DNA from: Stratiolaelaps scimitus
Taxonomy: Eukaryota > Arthropoda > Arachnida > Mesostigmata > Laelapidae
Reading direction: 5' to 3'
Assembly: GCA_019614645.1 (NCBI GenBank)
Contig: JABWDB010000017.1
Coordinates: 2,616,501 to 2,680,500, forward strand
Length of the DNA: 64,000 nt
How positions within the stretch are numbered: position 1 is the stretch's first letter; each line of letters starts with the position of its first letter. The position numbers and the translations under genes were made by a program. The notes beneath the pieces were generated by a model. The model was not told the origin of the DNA. It worked only from the letters and a program-made list of their open reading frames with translations, and made no database searches. Below, piece after piece: positions 34,746-46,147 of this stretch.

Positions 34746-35695
34746 GCCGACAATGGAAATAATTACTTTGTCTATTGATCATTCTTGACGGGATAGTCAT
34801 TGCAATTCCCGTAGTAGTTATGATCACTGAGAACAGGCGTCTCATTGTTTTGAAGTCCGCCTAGAAGTCCTTCGTTTTTCTTCTACAACTATACACACGG
34901 TAGAATTCGATTCATTGAACATCATCGTCTTTCACACAATTCATTAATAATATTGTTGTTAGCTCACGGCACAACACCTGAATGCACATCTGCCGCACGT
35001 AGCAACCGATATGAACACATCACCCTAAACGTGTCTGAGTCTCGCTTAAATTCCACTTGGTAATTAATCGCTGATCGATCCATCAGCAACATGAGCGTTG
35101 AGATTGAAACGAAATCCACCACTCGAACGAAAAGCGACCGTTATGTGACTGATAGCAGCTAATCGAGACAAAACACATCTATGATATCTCTCATTAAGAA
35201 AATTGACACTTGTGCCACCGATCTGCGCTACTGCCGTTTGATTGATGTTGCTCGTTGTCCAGATGCTCAGCGATACAACAGTTGTTTTTCCATGGACAAG
35301 CGCGGCACATAGACACAGTTGCCACACAGCAACTGCTGACGCCCATCTCTGTTGTCAAGCAGCAGTGGCTTTTTCCGCAACCGCCGCCATCATTGTAGAT
35401 CTGCAGCCAGTACGCAGATTGCCATTTGACAAAGAGACCAACAATTAAACAATGGCTCCGTTTATTTTCAGCTATCTAACTCTCTCTCTCTCTCTCTCTC
35501 GCTCTCTGACTCGTACACCTCCTCTCAGAGCTATCATCTCGTCAGGCAAATGCTTGCGGGAGGCACGTGGCTGCCGATCGAGCCTAGGTCTAGGATCAAC
35601 AGCACCACACGCCTGTCTGTCTGGCCATCCTGCCCACGGCTTCTCGGCATCTCTTCGTCATCAACCTACTTGCGCTGCGTCACATCATACAGCAA

Positions 35696-35956
35696 ATGGC
35701 AGCTGTCTTTTGCCAGGTCGTCGCGTTGTTCGTTTGTTCCCTGGTTGGTTGGCTGGCTAACGAGCCCGCCGGCACCGCCGACTGCGTACCGGCGCTTCCG
35801 CGGTACCGCGCAATGCTGAGCTGCCAGTGTTACGTAGCGATCCCACGACCAGCGAACCACACCTACTACAGTCATCACCATATTGATCTTGGTCATCACA
35901 TCGCACATATTGGGCGATCGTGTTTCTCGTTCGTGCCTCCCTTCACGGCGATGTGA
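35696..35956 (+). CDS. 86-residue open frame with signal-peptide-like start, doubtful
   Basis: ATG at 35696 opens a frame whose N-terminus, MAAVFCQVVALFVCSLVGWL, is a good signal-peptide-like hydrophobic core, followed by ANEPAGTADC. The rest contains several Cys and a His-rich stretch. About 28% of codons are RNY, near chance. A second frame through the same bases is open from a pyrimidine-rich acceptor at about 35517, so the reading frame is unsure. It could be a small secreted protein or a coincidence. Confidence 0.2.
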   Translation: MAAVFCQVVALFVCSLVGWLANEPAGTADCVPALPRYRAMLSCQCYVAIPRPANHTYYSHHHIDLGHHIAHIGRSCFSFVPPFTAM

Positions 35957-36029
35957 ACTGTCTCCACCCGATTCGTTCGGGCTTCGTGTTGCTATTTCTG
36001 TTTCCTTGCTTATTCTCGTTTCTGTCGAG

Positions 36030-36276
36030 TTGATAGCGTTTGCTTTGTACTTTGGGCCTTTGGAAGGCGACTAATGCCAAGAAGGTAATTTACCTCAACC
36101 AGATGGACTGTCGCCGATTGTACGATGTCCATACGAATAAGACACGTGCGGTTTCCACATTTCTCAATGCCGACTTTCTGCTGCAATGCCTATCCATACT
36201 AAATACTGAAGTGGAAAATAGAGGCCGATTTATTCCACGTTTTGTGTTCGCGGCCTTCGCGGTCTCGCTTACCTGA
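36030..36276 (+). CDS. Candidate terminal exon; block open on both strands
   Basis: A long pyrimidine tract (36000-36029) precedes two possible acceptors, GTCGAG (36029) and GTTGATAG (36036). From 36037 the plus strand is open for 79 codons to TGA 36274-36276 and reads like protein: KKVIYLNQMDCRRLYDVH, then TFLNADFLLQCLSILN and FIPRFVF; about 29% of codons are RNY. The minus strand over 36094-36272 is also open, between a TTTTTCAG acceptor and a GAG|GTAAAT donor (VSETAKAANTKRGINRP at its start; about 24% RNY). Only one strand is likely real. The plus strand has slightly better codon statistics, the minus strand has the better splice pair. No family recognised. Confidence 0.3.
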
Positions 36277-36971
36277 AAAACACACCACAAAGGCAAGCAC
36301 GAAACAAACGCTGTCCGTTAGTATGTTTGTAAGTCAAGGCTAATCAAACTAATTATCTACCTTTTTATGCGGTCGTCCTACCGAAAAATAGGGCCTTTAC
36401 TTAATATTTTGTGCTTATTATGTTATCATGTTACCTTTGACAATTAGAGTAGTCAACATAGTTCAATTAATCTCTTTACGCTGATAGGAACAGTACCCCG
36501 CTTCACAATCCTGCGGGGAGCACATGTACATCGTAAAAATCTTCTGCAATAAACATACACATTGATCCACATGTGCACACCCACATATATTACATAGGAT
36601 ACATAGCACGCTGCCAGTTGCCCTGATATATATATATATATATATATATGTGTAAAGGGATCAGCAGCATTAACAGGAAATTTACGTACTGATTCATTAT
36701 TATGGTGTAGCCGATCCCCAACAACAATCCCACCAACCGCCTCAACAACGAAGTACCACTTTAAACAGCAGTAAGCATTAGGGAATGTAGGTGGTATTAG
36801 GGTTTCGAGTTAGCTACATCTATGCAGATGGTTCCAATGAACTCTAGGCCAGTGCACCCCCGCTATAGTAGTACCAGCCTGAACATTGGACAGGGTGGAC
36901 CCTATGCTTTTTTCTCTCTCTCTCTCTCTTGATCTTCCCCGCATTGACTTCTCTCTTTGCGGACTTTGCAG
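36277..36971. other. Non-genic stretch ending in a pyrimidine tract
   Basis: No gene seen. It has (TA)n at about 36629-36650 and (CT)n at about 36908-36930, and ends in a textbook 3' splice-site sequence (next entry). Confidence 0.5.
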
Positions 36972-37354
36972 CGAGTTCTAGAAAGGTCTAACGGTATTAT
37001 GACGATATGTTATGTTGTGTTCATCATTCCAGACCATTATCCCCGGACGACGGCACGATGAGGCGACGCCACGCTGGACTCACACGGCTAGTGCTGGGGA
37101 AAGATGACGGACGCGAGAAAAAAGCGAGTCAGAATATTAACGGCGACTGCGGTCGGGTTGATTTGGCCGCCGAGGTTGCTAACGTTAGTGGTGTCTGCAA
37201 AGGGGTGAACCCTCCCTTCACCCGTTTGTCCGTCGACAGCCGTCTCCAAAGCGCTATAGCCACCACCATCAGTATACCCGCTCTTGCCAAGGCCATAGTG
37301 GCGTTTACGCGAGCGAGCAGGCGAGCGAGAAATCCCAAGAAAAACTTAGATTGA
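36972..37354 (+). CDS. 115-residue open frame behind a textbook acceptor, unknown function
   Basis: The stretch 36908-36971 is strongly pyrimidine-rich and ends TTTGCGGACTTTGCAG, a textbook 3' splice site. ATG at 37007 then opens a frame to TGA 37352-37354. About 44 of 115 codons (38%) are RNY by hand count, well above chance. The product starts MLCCVHHSRPLSPDDG, has a basic, polar middle (GKDDGREKKASQNINGDC), a Gly/Val stretch, a mildly hydrophobic segment (AIATTISIPALAKAIVAF) and a very basic tail (RASRRARNPKKNLD). Bases 36972-37006 would be 5' untranslated, or the exon is internal in another frame (RVLERSNGIMTICYVVFI). No family recognised. Confidence 0.35.
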
Positions 37355-40143
37355 ATGACTAACTCCTGTCTTACTGCAATCTGATGATCTCTATGTGTTT
37401 TACATCAACGCGCGTCTTCGTATCGGTTTAGATTATGTGTCGACTCATAAATACACGCCGTTTATAACATGTGTATACACATACACACACATATATATAA
37501 ATATATATATATATATATGTGTGTGTTACTGTAATAGTCGTCATTGTTGTCAGCCGCATTATATAATACAATAGGTAACTTGCACAAAATTTGAATAGAT
37601 TCAGTAGTAGACAACGCAGCTGTCAATGCTGCGACATGTGTGTTGTACGCAATATCGAAACGAAAGGTCCCATATTATCATCGGTAATAGAAAAACAGGA
37701 ATCATCGGCTTTCATGCAGCTACGCGCACCTTCCATCACCCCTCTCGCCCCCCCCCCCCCCGCTCTCATATCGAAACTACTGCTGCTGTGCAAAGGACTT
37801 CGATATGAATGCCTTCGTCAAGTCTTCTTTAGCAGCTACAGTATTAATTGTAATCGTTCCTTTCGACAAGCCTCCTTGTTTTTTTCGTCGGCCTTCGTTG
37901 CCAATCAACCTCACCTGACGCATTCGATTACAAATGTGACGCTCACCCCTCGGTCAGACTCCCACAAGGGTTTGTCCCTGTCATCTTGAGTCGTCTTCGG
38001 CTCCCCCTGCACTGTAACACCTGAAGCGAACGTTGCCAATGACAGCGAACTGTCACTGGATGACGATTAGTCCTGCAGCTGCTCCTCTGCCGGTTGAGTT
38101 TCCGCTGTTACATATGGCCACATGGCCGCTCTATCTCTCTTCTCTCTCTTTCGCTCTCCGTGTCGTTGTCACAATAAAGAAATCGTCATCCGAGAGCAAC
38201 ATTTCGCTTCGTGCACTGCATTTGTTGATGCCTCTATTGCGATTTGGCGTTTGTTTCATGGCTGCCGCCCTGACCCACCAGCCCCATGTTATGACGGGAG
38301 GGGCAATAGAAATGTGCGTGCGCTGCAAGTTCGCCACGCTAACGTTGCCGTTGACACTGTCAGATGCTGGACGAGTTGGGCACGGGGTTCTCGCTCTCTC
38401 GTACATGGATATTTTTGTACATGATTGAAATAGCGGCAGTATTAATAGGCGTAGAACGGGCATGGATGAACGGCAGCGAATCTACGCTGTAGCTGACAAG
38501 TCAGAGGATGACGGCGGCGATGATGATGATGAAGAGGAGCCCTGCCGCAGAAGGGTGATAGTGCTCTTTGGCGGTCCGCCAAAAATCAAGGTGTGACAAA
38601 CAGTTGGGAGCTGAGTAGATTTGAATCGAAATGTAGGCAACGGCAGCAGCCGCAGCTGAAGGAGCGAAGCAACGTCGTCGACAACGGCAGCAACTGCGTC
38701 AATAACAATGGCACAAAAGCAATGCAAACATTGGATCCGTTGACGGCGGCAGCGCTAGCGGTTCACAGTTTGCTGGGCTAGTGCGAGCCAACGCGATGGC
38801 TACAAGTTAACAACGAGCAGAAAGTAAAAAGGCGCTATATGGTTCAGCGTTGTGGCCCAGCGGGACTCCCCTACGATGCAGTGACGCGGTGAGGCACATT
38901 TGCTAGAAACCAGCTGCGGATTGACTGACATTGACGCATTGGTTGATGCACCGTACAGCAAAAGAACCGCGGTACAGTGGCATTTGTCGTCGCTGATGCT
39001 GCTGCTGATGCTGTTGTTTATGTGGTCGAATTAATCGAAACCTCTTCTTGAGAGTTTGATTAATTCGGCCACATCAAGACGCAATGATGGTGAAGGTTTC
39101 CCTTTTTTCCGCATTCAGTCGTCAGGTATCGCCATTAGCATCGGCATCATCTTACTTAAAGGTGAGTGGCCGGCAAGGCAACTTCTCATTGAATCATGTT
39201 TATACTACAGGTTAGTGTTGGTGCCACCTCCGCCGCCACAGCCACCGCTTCGGTTGCTGCTGCTGCAGTTGTTATTCCTGGTGTTGTCGCCCGAATCTCA
39301 TTCGCCCAACGGAATTTGTGGTACTGACGCTGCAGCTGACACAGACGCCCAACACCACCCGATGGATAATCAAGTGTGCATTGGAAAGTTAAGGGATAGA
39401 GGATGAACAGACAACGATGGATCCCTCAGCTCGTGGCTCTCGACTCAGGAGGAGGTTCTATACAACAACCTGAGGCGTGTTGAGATGCGCTTTTATGCGG
39501 CCGGGGCCGTCTAGCCACCCAGAGCGGTAACGGTTTAGCAGTGTTGCGAAAATGCTCGAAAAGGGTCATTAGATTTTTTCTCCATTTATCACAGCCCACC
39601 GACAGCTGACATCCGTAGGCCGCATCTTCGTTCGTGGGGTTAGCTTTGTGATGCCGTTGCGTTGGTGGTATCTCTTTTGCAACGTATATCGCATGCATAG
39701 TCCATGAACAACGGATCGTAAAAATTATGCACGCAGTTTCCCGGCCAGGACCTTTCCGGCCCTCCAGTTTCGGTTCGCGCCCCCTAAGACGTCCGAATAT
39801 GTCCACAGCCGTTCGTGACGCGGCACAAAGCCATTCATGATTTGAGACACAATCCAATGGGACAGACGCGAAATTGTCAACCCAGTCCATCCCAATATAA
39901 TTACGCGAATGATGTTTCACTCGGGAAAGGGAGAAAGAGAAAAAGGGAAAAAAAGCTCGAGCTGAAATTCAATTGGAAATAAAAGCGGAAATATTGCCAC
40001 ACGCTTATTGCACGTCAATAGACCAAGTGTTGCGATTCTACACTAGAATGTATCCGCTGTGCATAGTTTGCGTATGCGCATCTATTTCTCCCTGTATATA
40101 TATATCTATAAAGGTTTTCGGGCCGACTTTCAGCCAACATTTA

Positions 40144-40191
<48 letters not shown>

Positions 40192-40690
40192 TATTACACC
40201 TAGATATCTATAAATCTATCCCTACTAAAACACACTGAATGATTTCGTCAATATCCACGGAAGGATCAAAGAACGAAAAAGCCAATTGCCAAAAGTCAGC
40301 GGCTCTGCTCAAAAGCTATCCATGTATACTATGACCACTGCTGTAAATTGCGTAAGGCATAGCTGGTATATAGGTGGGTACGCAAGAATAGCTTGGATAG
40401 CAAAAATGTGCTCGCGCTTCATATTTTTAGCTCCTCTGTATGTGATCCTATGTGCGGTAAGGCACAACAGCGGGGTGACGCTGAGAAAATACAAATAGTG
40501 AAGATCTAATTCTGTCCAGTCCCTGATTTACTAAATATTTTTAGTCGCCATTGACGTGCTGTGTCCTGCTGCTTGGTCCACTTGGTCTCCGTTCACATGT
40601 TCGCCAGAATAAGTAATAATAATAATAATGTTAATTAGCACTAATCCTATCAGATAAACAGCGCACGCACATATTTATGCTCTGCTACAG
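37355..40690. other. Non-genic stretch
   Basis: No well-supported gene. It has a (CA)-(TA)-(GT) inverted repeat at 37483-37526, a 14-base C run at 37748-37761 and a long (TA)n at 40150-40189. A 43-base segment at 39119-39161 has a strong acceptor and donor. The 164-codon minus-strand frame at 39426-39920 has no motif or splice support. Confidence 0.45.
39119..39161 (+). other. Possible microexon with strong splice sites
   Basis: TTTCCCTTTTTTCCGCATTCAG (ending 39118) and AAAG|GTGAGT (39161/39162) enclose 43 bases. One frame reads SSGIAISIGIILLK and a second is also open. The splice signals are consensus-quality, but the enclosed sequence is too short to judge coding. Confidence 0.2.
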
Positions 40691-40856
40691 TAGCAGTACG
40701 AAAAGCGACAGCGGTTCTGTGGACGATAAATTTTCGCTGAGGCTCAGGCCCGAAAAAGTTTACTTTGGTAGTTGTTGTATATCGGTTAAAAATGATACGC
40801 ACCGCGTGTGGTCATACTTCAATGATAATTACTGGTATGACATCGAACAGTGGAAG
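40691..40856 (+). CDS. Candidate internal exon, unknown product
   Basis: A CAG acceptor after TATTTATGCTCTGCTACAG (ending 40690) and a donor AAG|GTGCCA (40857) bracket an open frame with very protein-like content: a Ser/Asp-rich start (KSDSGSVDDKF), then SLRLRPEKVYFGSCCISVK and an aromatic-rich part (RVWSYFNDNYWYDIEQW). About 32% of codons are RNY. If unspliced, an ATG at 40677 gives a 68-codon frame ending at 40883. The donor beyond +2 is not strong. No family recognised. Confidence 0.3.
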
Positions 40857-41413
40857 GTGCCATCAAGCGGAGCGGTCGCATAGCCCAGTTGCGCTCTGAT
40901 CGAGTGCGCATTATAATAGATACACTCTGCTTCCCTGCCGACCGTTCACTTGAAGATACGTATCATATATATATATATATATATCTTAAATCACCGCAAA
41001 AGGCAACACCTATTGATATCCACCTCGTTTAGCAACGTGAATATCATCGAGGATTTCCCGGCATCAACCAACGTCAATCGCTTCCCCCGCCAAACTGATA
41101 CGTGACCACATGATTCCGTGATGATGAAGATGCCTGTTTATCGCGCTGTTACGCTGCTGCCTCAATCGCAAGTCTAATATGAGTCATTGCAAAGATCTGT
41201 TTGTGTTTCGCTTTCAAAATCGCTATCGTATACTATTACTACTATGCCGATATAGTTGTAGTATTTGAGTAGCTAACTGAGCATGCTGCTGCTGCACTTG
41301 TCCAGCCGTCTCTCAATTGCTGCTATTGGGACATAGCAAACGTCAACTGGATCGCAACTAGGTTGACAACAATACGACAATCTCCATTCGATTTCTTCTC
41401 GTTTTTGTTCTAG
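40857..41413. other. Non-genic stretch
   Basis: No gene seen. (TA)n lies at about 40967-40983. The end (41390-41413) is a strong pyrimidine tract with TAG, a 3' splice-site candidate. Confidence 0.5.
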
Positions 41414-41644
41414 CGGATGCTGCTGGCGGGTGGACAGGAGTTTGGGTCAATGTCCTATGAGCAACTTGGGCATATCGCGTGTCTCGAGTGTCGGCGATCA
41501 CCCATCGATGGAACAACATCCACTGATACCGTTGTATACTATTGTAGCGAAGCGTCTTTACACTTAGTCACAGTAATAAGCTCGTTGACCGTTTGCAAAC
41601 GATCAATAATAGCAATTTGTGGACTGATTAGATGCCGCATGTGA
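41414..41644 (+). CDS. Candidate exon behind a textbook acceptor, unknown product
   Basis: CGATTTCTTCTCGTTTTTGTTCTAG (ending 41413) is an excellent 3' splice site. The following frame is open for 76 codons to TGA 41642-41644. It reads MLLAGGQEFGSMSYEQLG, then CLECRRSPIDG and VVYYCSEAS, with four Cys. A possible donor ACA|GTAATA lies at 41572/41573 and would give a 53-codon phase-0 exon. Against it, only about 19% of codons in that part are RNY, below chance, so the acceptor may be fortuitous. Confidence 0.2.
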   Translation, partial: RMLLAGGQEFGSMSYEQLGHIACLECRRSPIDGTTSTDTVVYYCSEASLHLVTVISSLTVCKRSIIAICGLIRCRM

Positions 41645-43672
41645 CGCCGCTACGAATTCTTGGTTAGGATCATCCTGGCGGTTGCCGGGGTGCCAGCCAT
41701 TTGTTGCTGGCTGGTGACGTCGATACTGGAAGCCCGATGATTTTCGACGATGACAATGACGGTCAAACGGGCGATGAACTTTTTTGTCCGAAAGGTGAAA
41801 TTCAATTGAAGAGAGTAGTTCGTGAGGGCTGAGGTAGTAGCGCTCGATTTGCGGACGAAATAAGGGTGAACGGGAACGGACAAAATGGAAGGTCATTTTA
41901 TATATATATGTATATTCGTATAAGAAGGAATATTGAATGTTCAATAATGGTGGACTTTACGTAAGAATTGACGTTCTTTCAGCAGGGGGCAATGATGTGA
42001 TTATCAATGACAGATATCCCAAGCTGATTACGTTATATATATATATATATATATCGGCTATAATTTAGTCTACGAAGTTAGCCATATCAAATGTTTGTCA
42101 ACCAGTTCAATTGTATTTCACAAGCGGATTCAGCGGAATCAGCAGGGCGAAAGGAGCCGTTGTCAGCGGAAGTCGTTGCCTCCCGTCCGCCCAAATTACC
42201 TTTTGCATAAAGGCTATTTCAAAATCTATAATAATAAATAGTTACAATTGCCTTGTGTGAACGTAGTAGTTAGAAGAGCGGTCTCTTTATAGGGGCATTC
42301 GTCCCTATCAGCCAAAATTCGACCGGTTAATCATTAACAGTCTATGTTTAAATGTTTTCCCAGCCGAGCGAGCGAACTAGTTGTTGAATTCTCCAACAAC
42401 AATACACCGATTACAATGTGAACGAAAAGATCATTCCGCATCGGTTTTTTCATTCACCCCAGCAATAGCTGATTATTTACTGACTCGATAATTAACGAGA
42501 CTTAACTAAGATGTTTCACCGGTGCGACAATTCACTAGAGCACTGCTCCTCTCTCTCTCTCTCTCTCATCTATATTCGTTCGCCGAACCCTGTCGTCGTC
42601 GTCGTTATCGTCAAATTTCGTTATTATGCGTGGCGTATTCATGTGACACGAACCACGCGCCAGATAATTAGCGAGAAAAAACACACCTTCATTACGGCAC
42701 TTCCTCTGTCTGCCGTCTGATCCCCTCACTATTCAACTTAGCCTCCGCTCATTTATCGCACGAGACGAGATCGTTTTCGATTACGAGCCGTTATTTCATC
42801 ACTATCAAAAATAACGGTGTTGTTGGTGTTGTTGCTGCAGAAGCAGCGGCAGCATCATCGATTACGGCACTAGCAAGCGTCATTGCCGCTATGTACTAAA
42901 CACCCCCGTAGGATATTGCTCTATCATCTTAAGCCTCTCTCCGGGCTGTCTTTCTACGTGCCTCGTGAAGACTCGTGCAATCGGACAGTCTTGGCGCCCC
43001 AGTGAACTCCATCAATGGAAACCCCCAGCAAGCATAATGGAGAACGATTTCGTTGGGTATGGCACGGGGCTGGCTCGAATCAAAACGCCTTCCTCGATTC
43101 CCGTTAGCTGGTCGGACGCGCGCCACTCCCTCGCCGGCGGCTCCTGATCGGTGTCATTCGTTCGACGTCAACAGCGACGACAACAATGGCAGAGACAACG
43201 CCAACGACGGCAACGTGAAGGCAGCAATGAATTTGCATAAAATTCTCATTACTCGATTCCCTTGCGCCTCCACCGGCTAGCAGACGCAGCAAGAGGGCCC
43301 ATCAATGCGTTCGCGTGCTTCGGCAGCCGCAGCGCTGCTGTGAGACAGATAGAACGAGTCAGCGACTATTGACTGTTACGAGATGGCTGGCAATTGAATC
43401 GTGCGATTATTTTGTCTGAGGCTATCGCTGATGCTGACGCCGATACTCTGACGCCCTGCGCGACCGGTAGCGTTCGAATGGAGCACAGGTGGATGGTCTC
43501 GCACAAACGTATACATGCTCGTGAGAGAGCATTCGCTTAGACAGGCATATCCATATACACGTAAGACTCACATACCCAGAAGCCGATATATATGATATAT
43601 ACATTGACAGAATTTTTTTACTGTGACGCTAGAGGATGATTGCGGCTCATCTTCAACCATTAAATTGGTGGC

Positions 43673-43711
<39 letters not shown>

Positions 43712-44216
43712 AATACAGATTCGTTCGGCTGATGACGATGCTATTATTAATCGTATCAGTCTATAGATTCGAATTTGAAAGAGAACAAAGGTGGCCGAAT
43801 AGACCGATGTTTGGAATAATTCGACGACTTTTGCATGCGTATTTACCTGTTGTGTATCGTATTTGTTGGGACGGTATTTCTTCAAGGCACATATGCATAT
43901 AATCAGCACGAACCTAAAAGACAAACAACGAAAAGGATCTAGCCAGAGAGTATTCACAGCGCCCGAAATGCCGTAAATATGCATAATTACGATTCGAGAG
44001 AAGAAAATCCGCCCGTATCCATTACGCTGTAGCTCCCATCGTACTGTAGACACTGGACAGGCTCAAAGAAAAGCCGACACCAAAGTGTTCGTTTCATTCT
44101 AGCGGGCGCACAAGTGTCAGATGAAGGTGACAACAAGAGGAACATTGAAACTCGCGCCCTGGACACGAATTCTCTTCGCGTTCAGTCTAAGTTAGCCACT
44201 TAGCTTCATCAAAACA
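41645..44216. other. Non-genic stretch
   Basis: No supported gene. It has (TA)n at 42035-42054, (CT)n at 42550-42567 and a (TA)-(GT) compound microsatellite at 43675-43711. The 161-codon minus-strand frame at 43568-44053 runs through that microsatellite and is likely spurious. Confidence 0.5.
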
Positions 44217-44465
44217 ATGTTCGGTAACTCTCGCCGAGATAATTTAGATAACATATTCAGCTGTGTGCTAATGCACCCGTACACACTTCCGGCAGCCGAG
44301 TTTCGCAGATCGTTCTTGAGCGGATTGAACAAAAGCCACCGTATCCCAGTCGGCTTTCGCTGTTACTGCTACAACTACATTACACTACTGCAGATGCCGA
44401 TGCTCGTTGGCGTCAAGAGAAATAGAAGATTTCACCGTGAGAATTGCGAGAACATCCACAAGTGA
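44217..44465 (+). CDS. 82-residue open frame, unknown, doubtful
   Basis: ATG at 44217 in a good start context (AAAACAATG) opens a frame to TGA 44463-44465. Composition is balanced: MFGNSRRDNLDNIFSCVLMH, then FRRSFLSGLNKSHR, a Cys/Tyr patch (FRCYCYNYITL) and a basic tail. About 28% of codons are RNY, close to chance. No motif, splice site pair or poly(A) signal supports it. Confidence 0.18.
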   Translation: MFGNSRRDNLDNIFSCVLMHPYTLPAAEFRRSFLSGLNKSHRIPVGFRCYCYNYITLLQMPMLVGVKRNRRFHRENCENIHK

Positions 44466-46104
44466 GGCGGCACCGCCTGCTCTTGCTGTAGTTGTTGCTG
44501 GTGCTAACAAAAATGCCAGTTTGCACTGGTCGCGGGGTCGGTCGCCTCGAAGCGGCTCACATGATCTTCTACGATATTTCCCGCCTCATTATGTACGCAT
44601 TTATTATCATAGTCGCAGCCGCCGCCGCCGCCGCCACCACCGCGGCTCCTGTTCACAAGGTGTGAATATACAACAAATCACTTGTTGCCTACCCATGTTG
44701 TACATATCTGTCTTTCCCTGTCGCGTTGCATTTGTTCTTCGCATACCCGCGCGTGTGAGTGCCACCATGGTCATGACACTATTATCAGGGCGTTGACAAT
44801 CGCCCTTCCTCTTGACCACGCTTGATATCGTTTACCTGATGTCTTCCTGTTCGACCTTACCAACTTGCGTGGTCGCAGCTTAAAACGTCAAGACAACACA
44901 CGACAATGATAAGAACAGCAGCAGCAGCAGTAGCAATTGCAACACGTTGCGAGGGTGGATAACGCTTGACAATCGAGTCAAATTATCGAGGTGGGATGAC
45001 ACGGAGAACAACATTTCACGTCTGCCCTTTCGCTGGCGGCGGCGGCGTCGTCGAAATTGTGAAGTGGTTTGCAACGGACCGACTGTATTTGCCGTTGGGG
45101 TGAATTCGGGCCACACTATATTCTCATTAGTAGTAGTAGTAGTTAACAATAATAATAATGATAATATCCTCCCTCAATGTAACATCCATCGAACCTTTTG
45201 CACTCTGTCTATCAGAAGCTATTTCCATCCTCATTAAGTTCGTCATAGCATAGCGCTGCTAGACTGCGGCTTGCATCGATCTCATCGTTCCATTTTCGAT
45301 ATCACCCCGCTGACGGATTCGCCATGATCTGCCAACTTCTTCGTTGTCTCGTGCTGCCCATAGAGCTGCCCTGTGTCATCGATGGAGGCATCTACTGCTG
45401 CATAGGCCATAAGCCAACCAGGACACCGACCGCCGCCAGGAGCTTTCTCGATAAGGACTCCGTAAAAACGCGCTCAACGCCGAGCCCGCATCATCCGGTC
45501 AACGTTAGCCCCGGCCGATTGTTACCATTGATTTCGTAATCGACCGGACTCTTCTTGCTCCTTCTTTGGTCCCGCCTATGTCTCATCAAAAGGCAAACAA
45601 ATAAACAAACAGCCGATAGTGAGAGTTCACCTGCGGTGTGGCGGCCCTGCCCACGATGTTCGCACGAGCGACGAGCGTCGTGATCGATCAAATCAACACG
45701 ACAGAAACTTGGATAATAACATCGTCTCTCGCTTTTTTCCCACTGTGGCCTATGTATACTACTGCCGGCATGTAGCATGCTTTTCATGCTTTGTCGTGTA
45801 TTGATTTACTTCGTGCTTGCTCAACGATGTCTTCTATAAACTCAGTTTGATGCAGCTTGTGCCCAGTGCCTATAGCGGTTTTCCACTTCGGCAATTGACG
45901 GAGCGATCGCATTAACCGAATATAATTCCTACAGGTCTGTGCTGTGAATGCTTATATAGATATCATCCAATACATCGACTACACATATAGATGGATTCAT
46001 TCCTTTTGACAGCAAAGAATGATTATGTCAATTACTGCGATAACATCAGGGTGGACGACCTAGGGACGAGACGAGCAAATGAATCGATCAAACATATACA
46101 CACA

Positions 46105-46147
<43 letters not shown>

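Larger units (their letters stand above)
30642..35695. other. Non-genic stretch with many simple repeats
   Basis: No supported gene over about 5 kb. It has a (TA)/(TG) tract at 30748-30784, a 12-base C run at 31593-31604, a 31-base alternating purine-pyrimidine tract with (CG)n at 31779-31809, (GTT)n at about 32066-32081, (GA)n at 32957-32973, a long (TA)n at 33331-33390, (TA)n at 34711-34741 and (CT)n at 35471-35500. An 81-codon frame at 33603-33848 and the ATG frame at 33861-34049 look somewhat protein-like but lack paired splice sites. Confidence 0.45.

Noticed and set aside
39426..39920. 164-codon minus-strand frame
   Set aside because: No recognised domain, no splice sites or poly(A) signal, and length expected by chance.
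40142..40197. Tyr-Ile repeat peptides
   Set aside because: They are translations of (TA)n microsatellites, as at 19261, 20361, 33331, 52160 and 53875.
43568..44053. 161-codon minus-strand frame
   Set aside because: It reads through the (TA)-(GT) microsatellite and has no motif or splice support.
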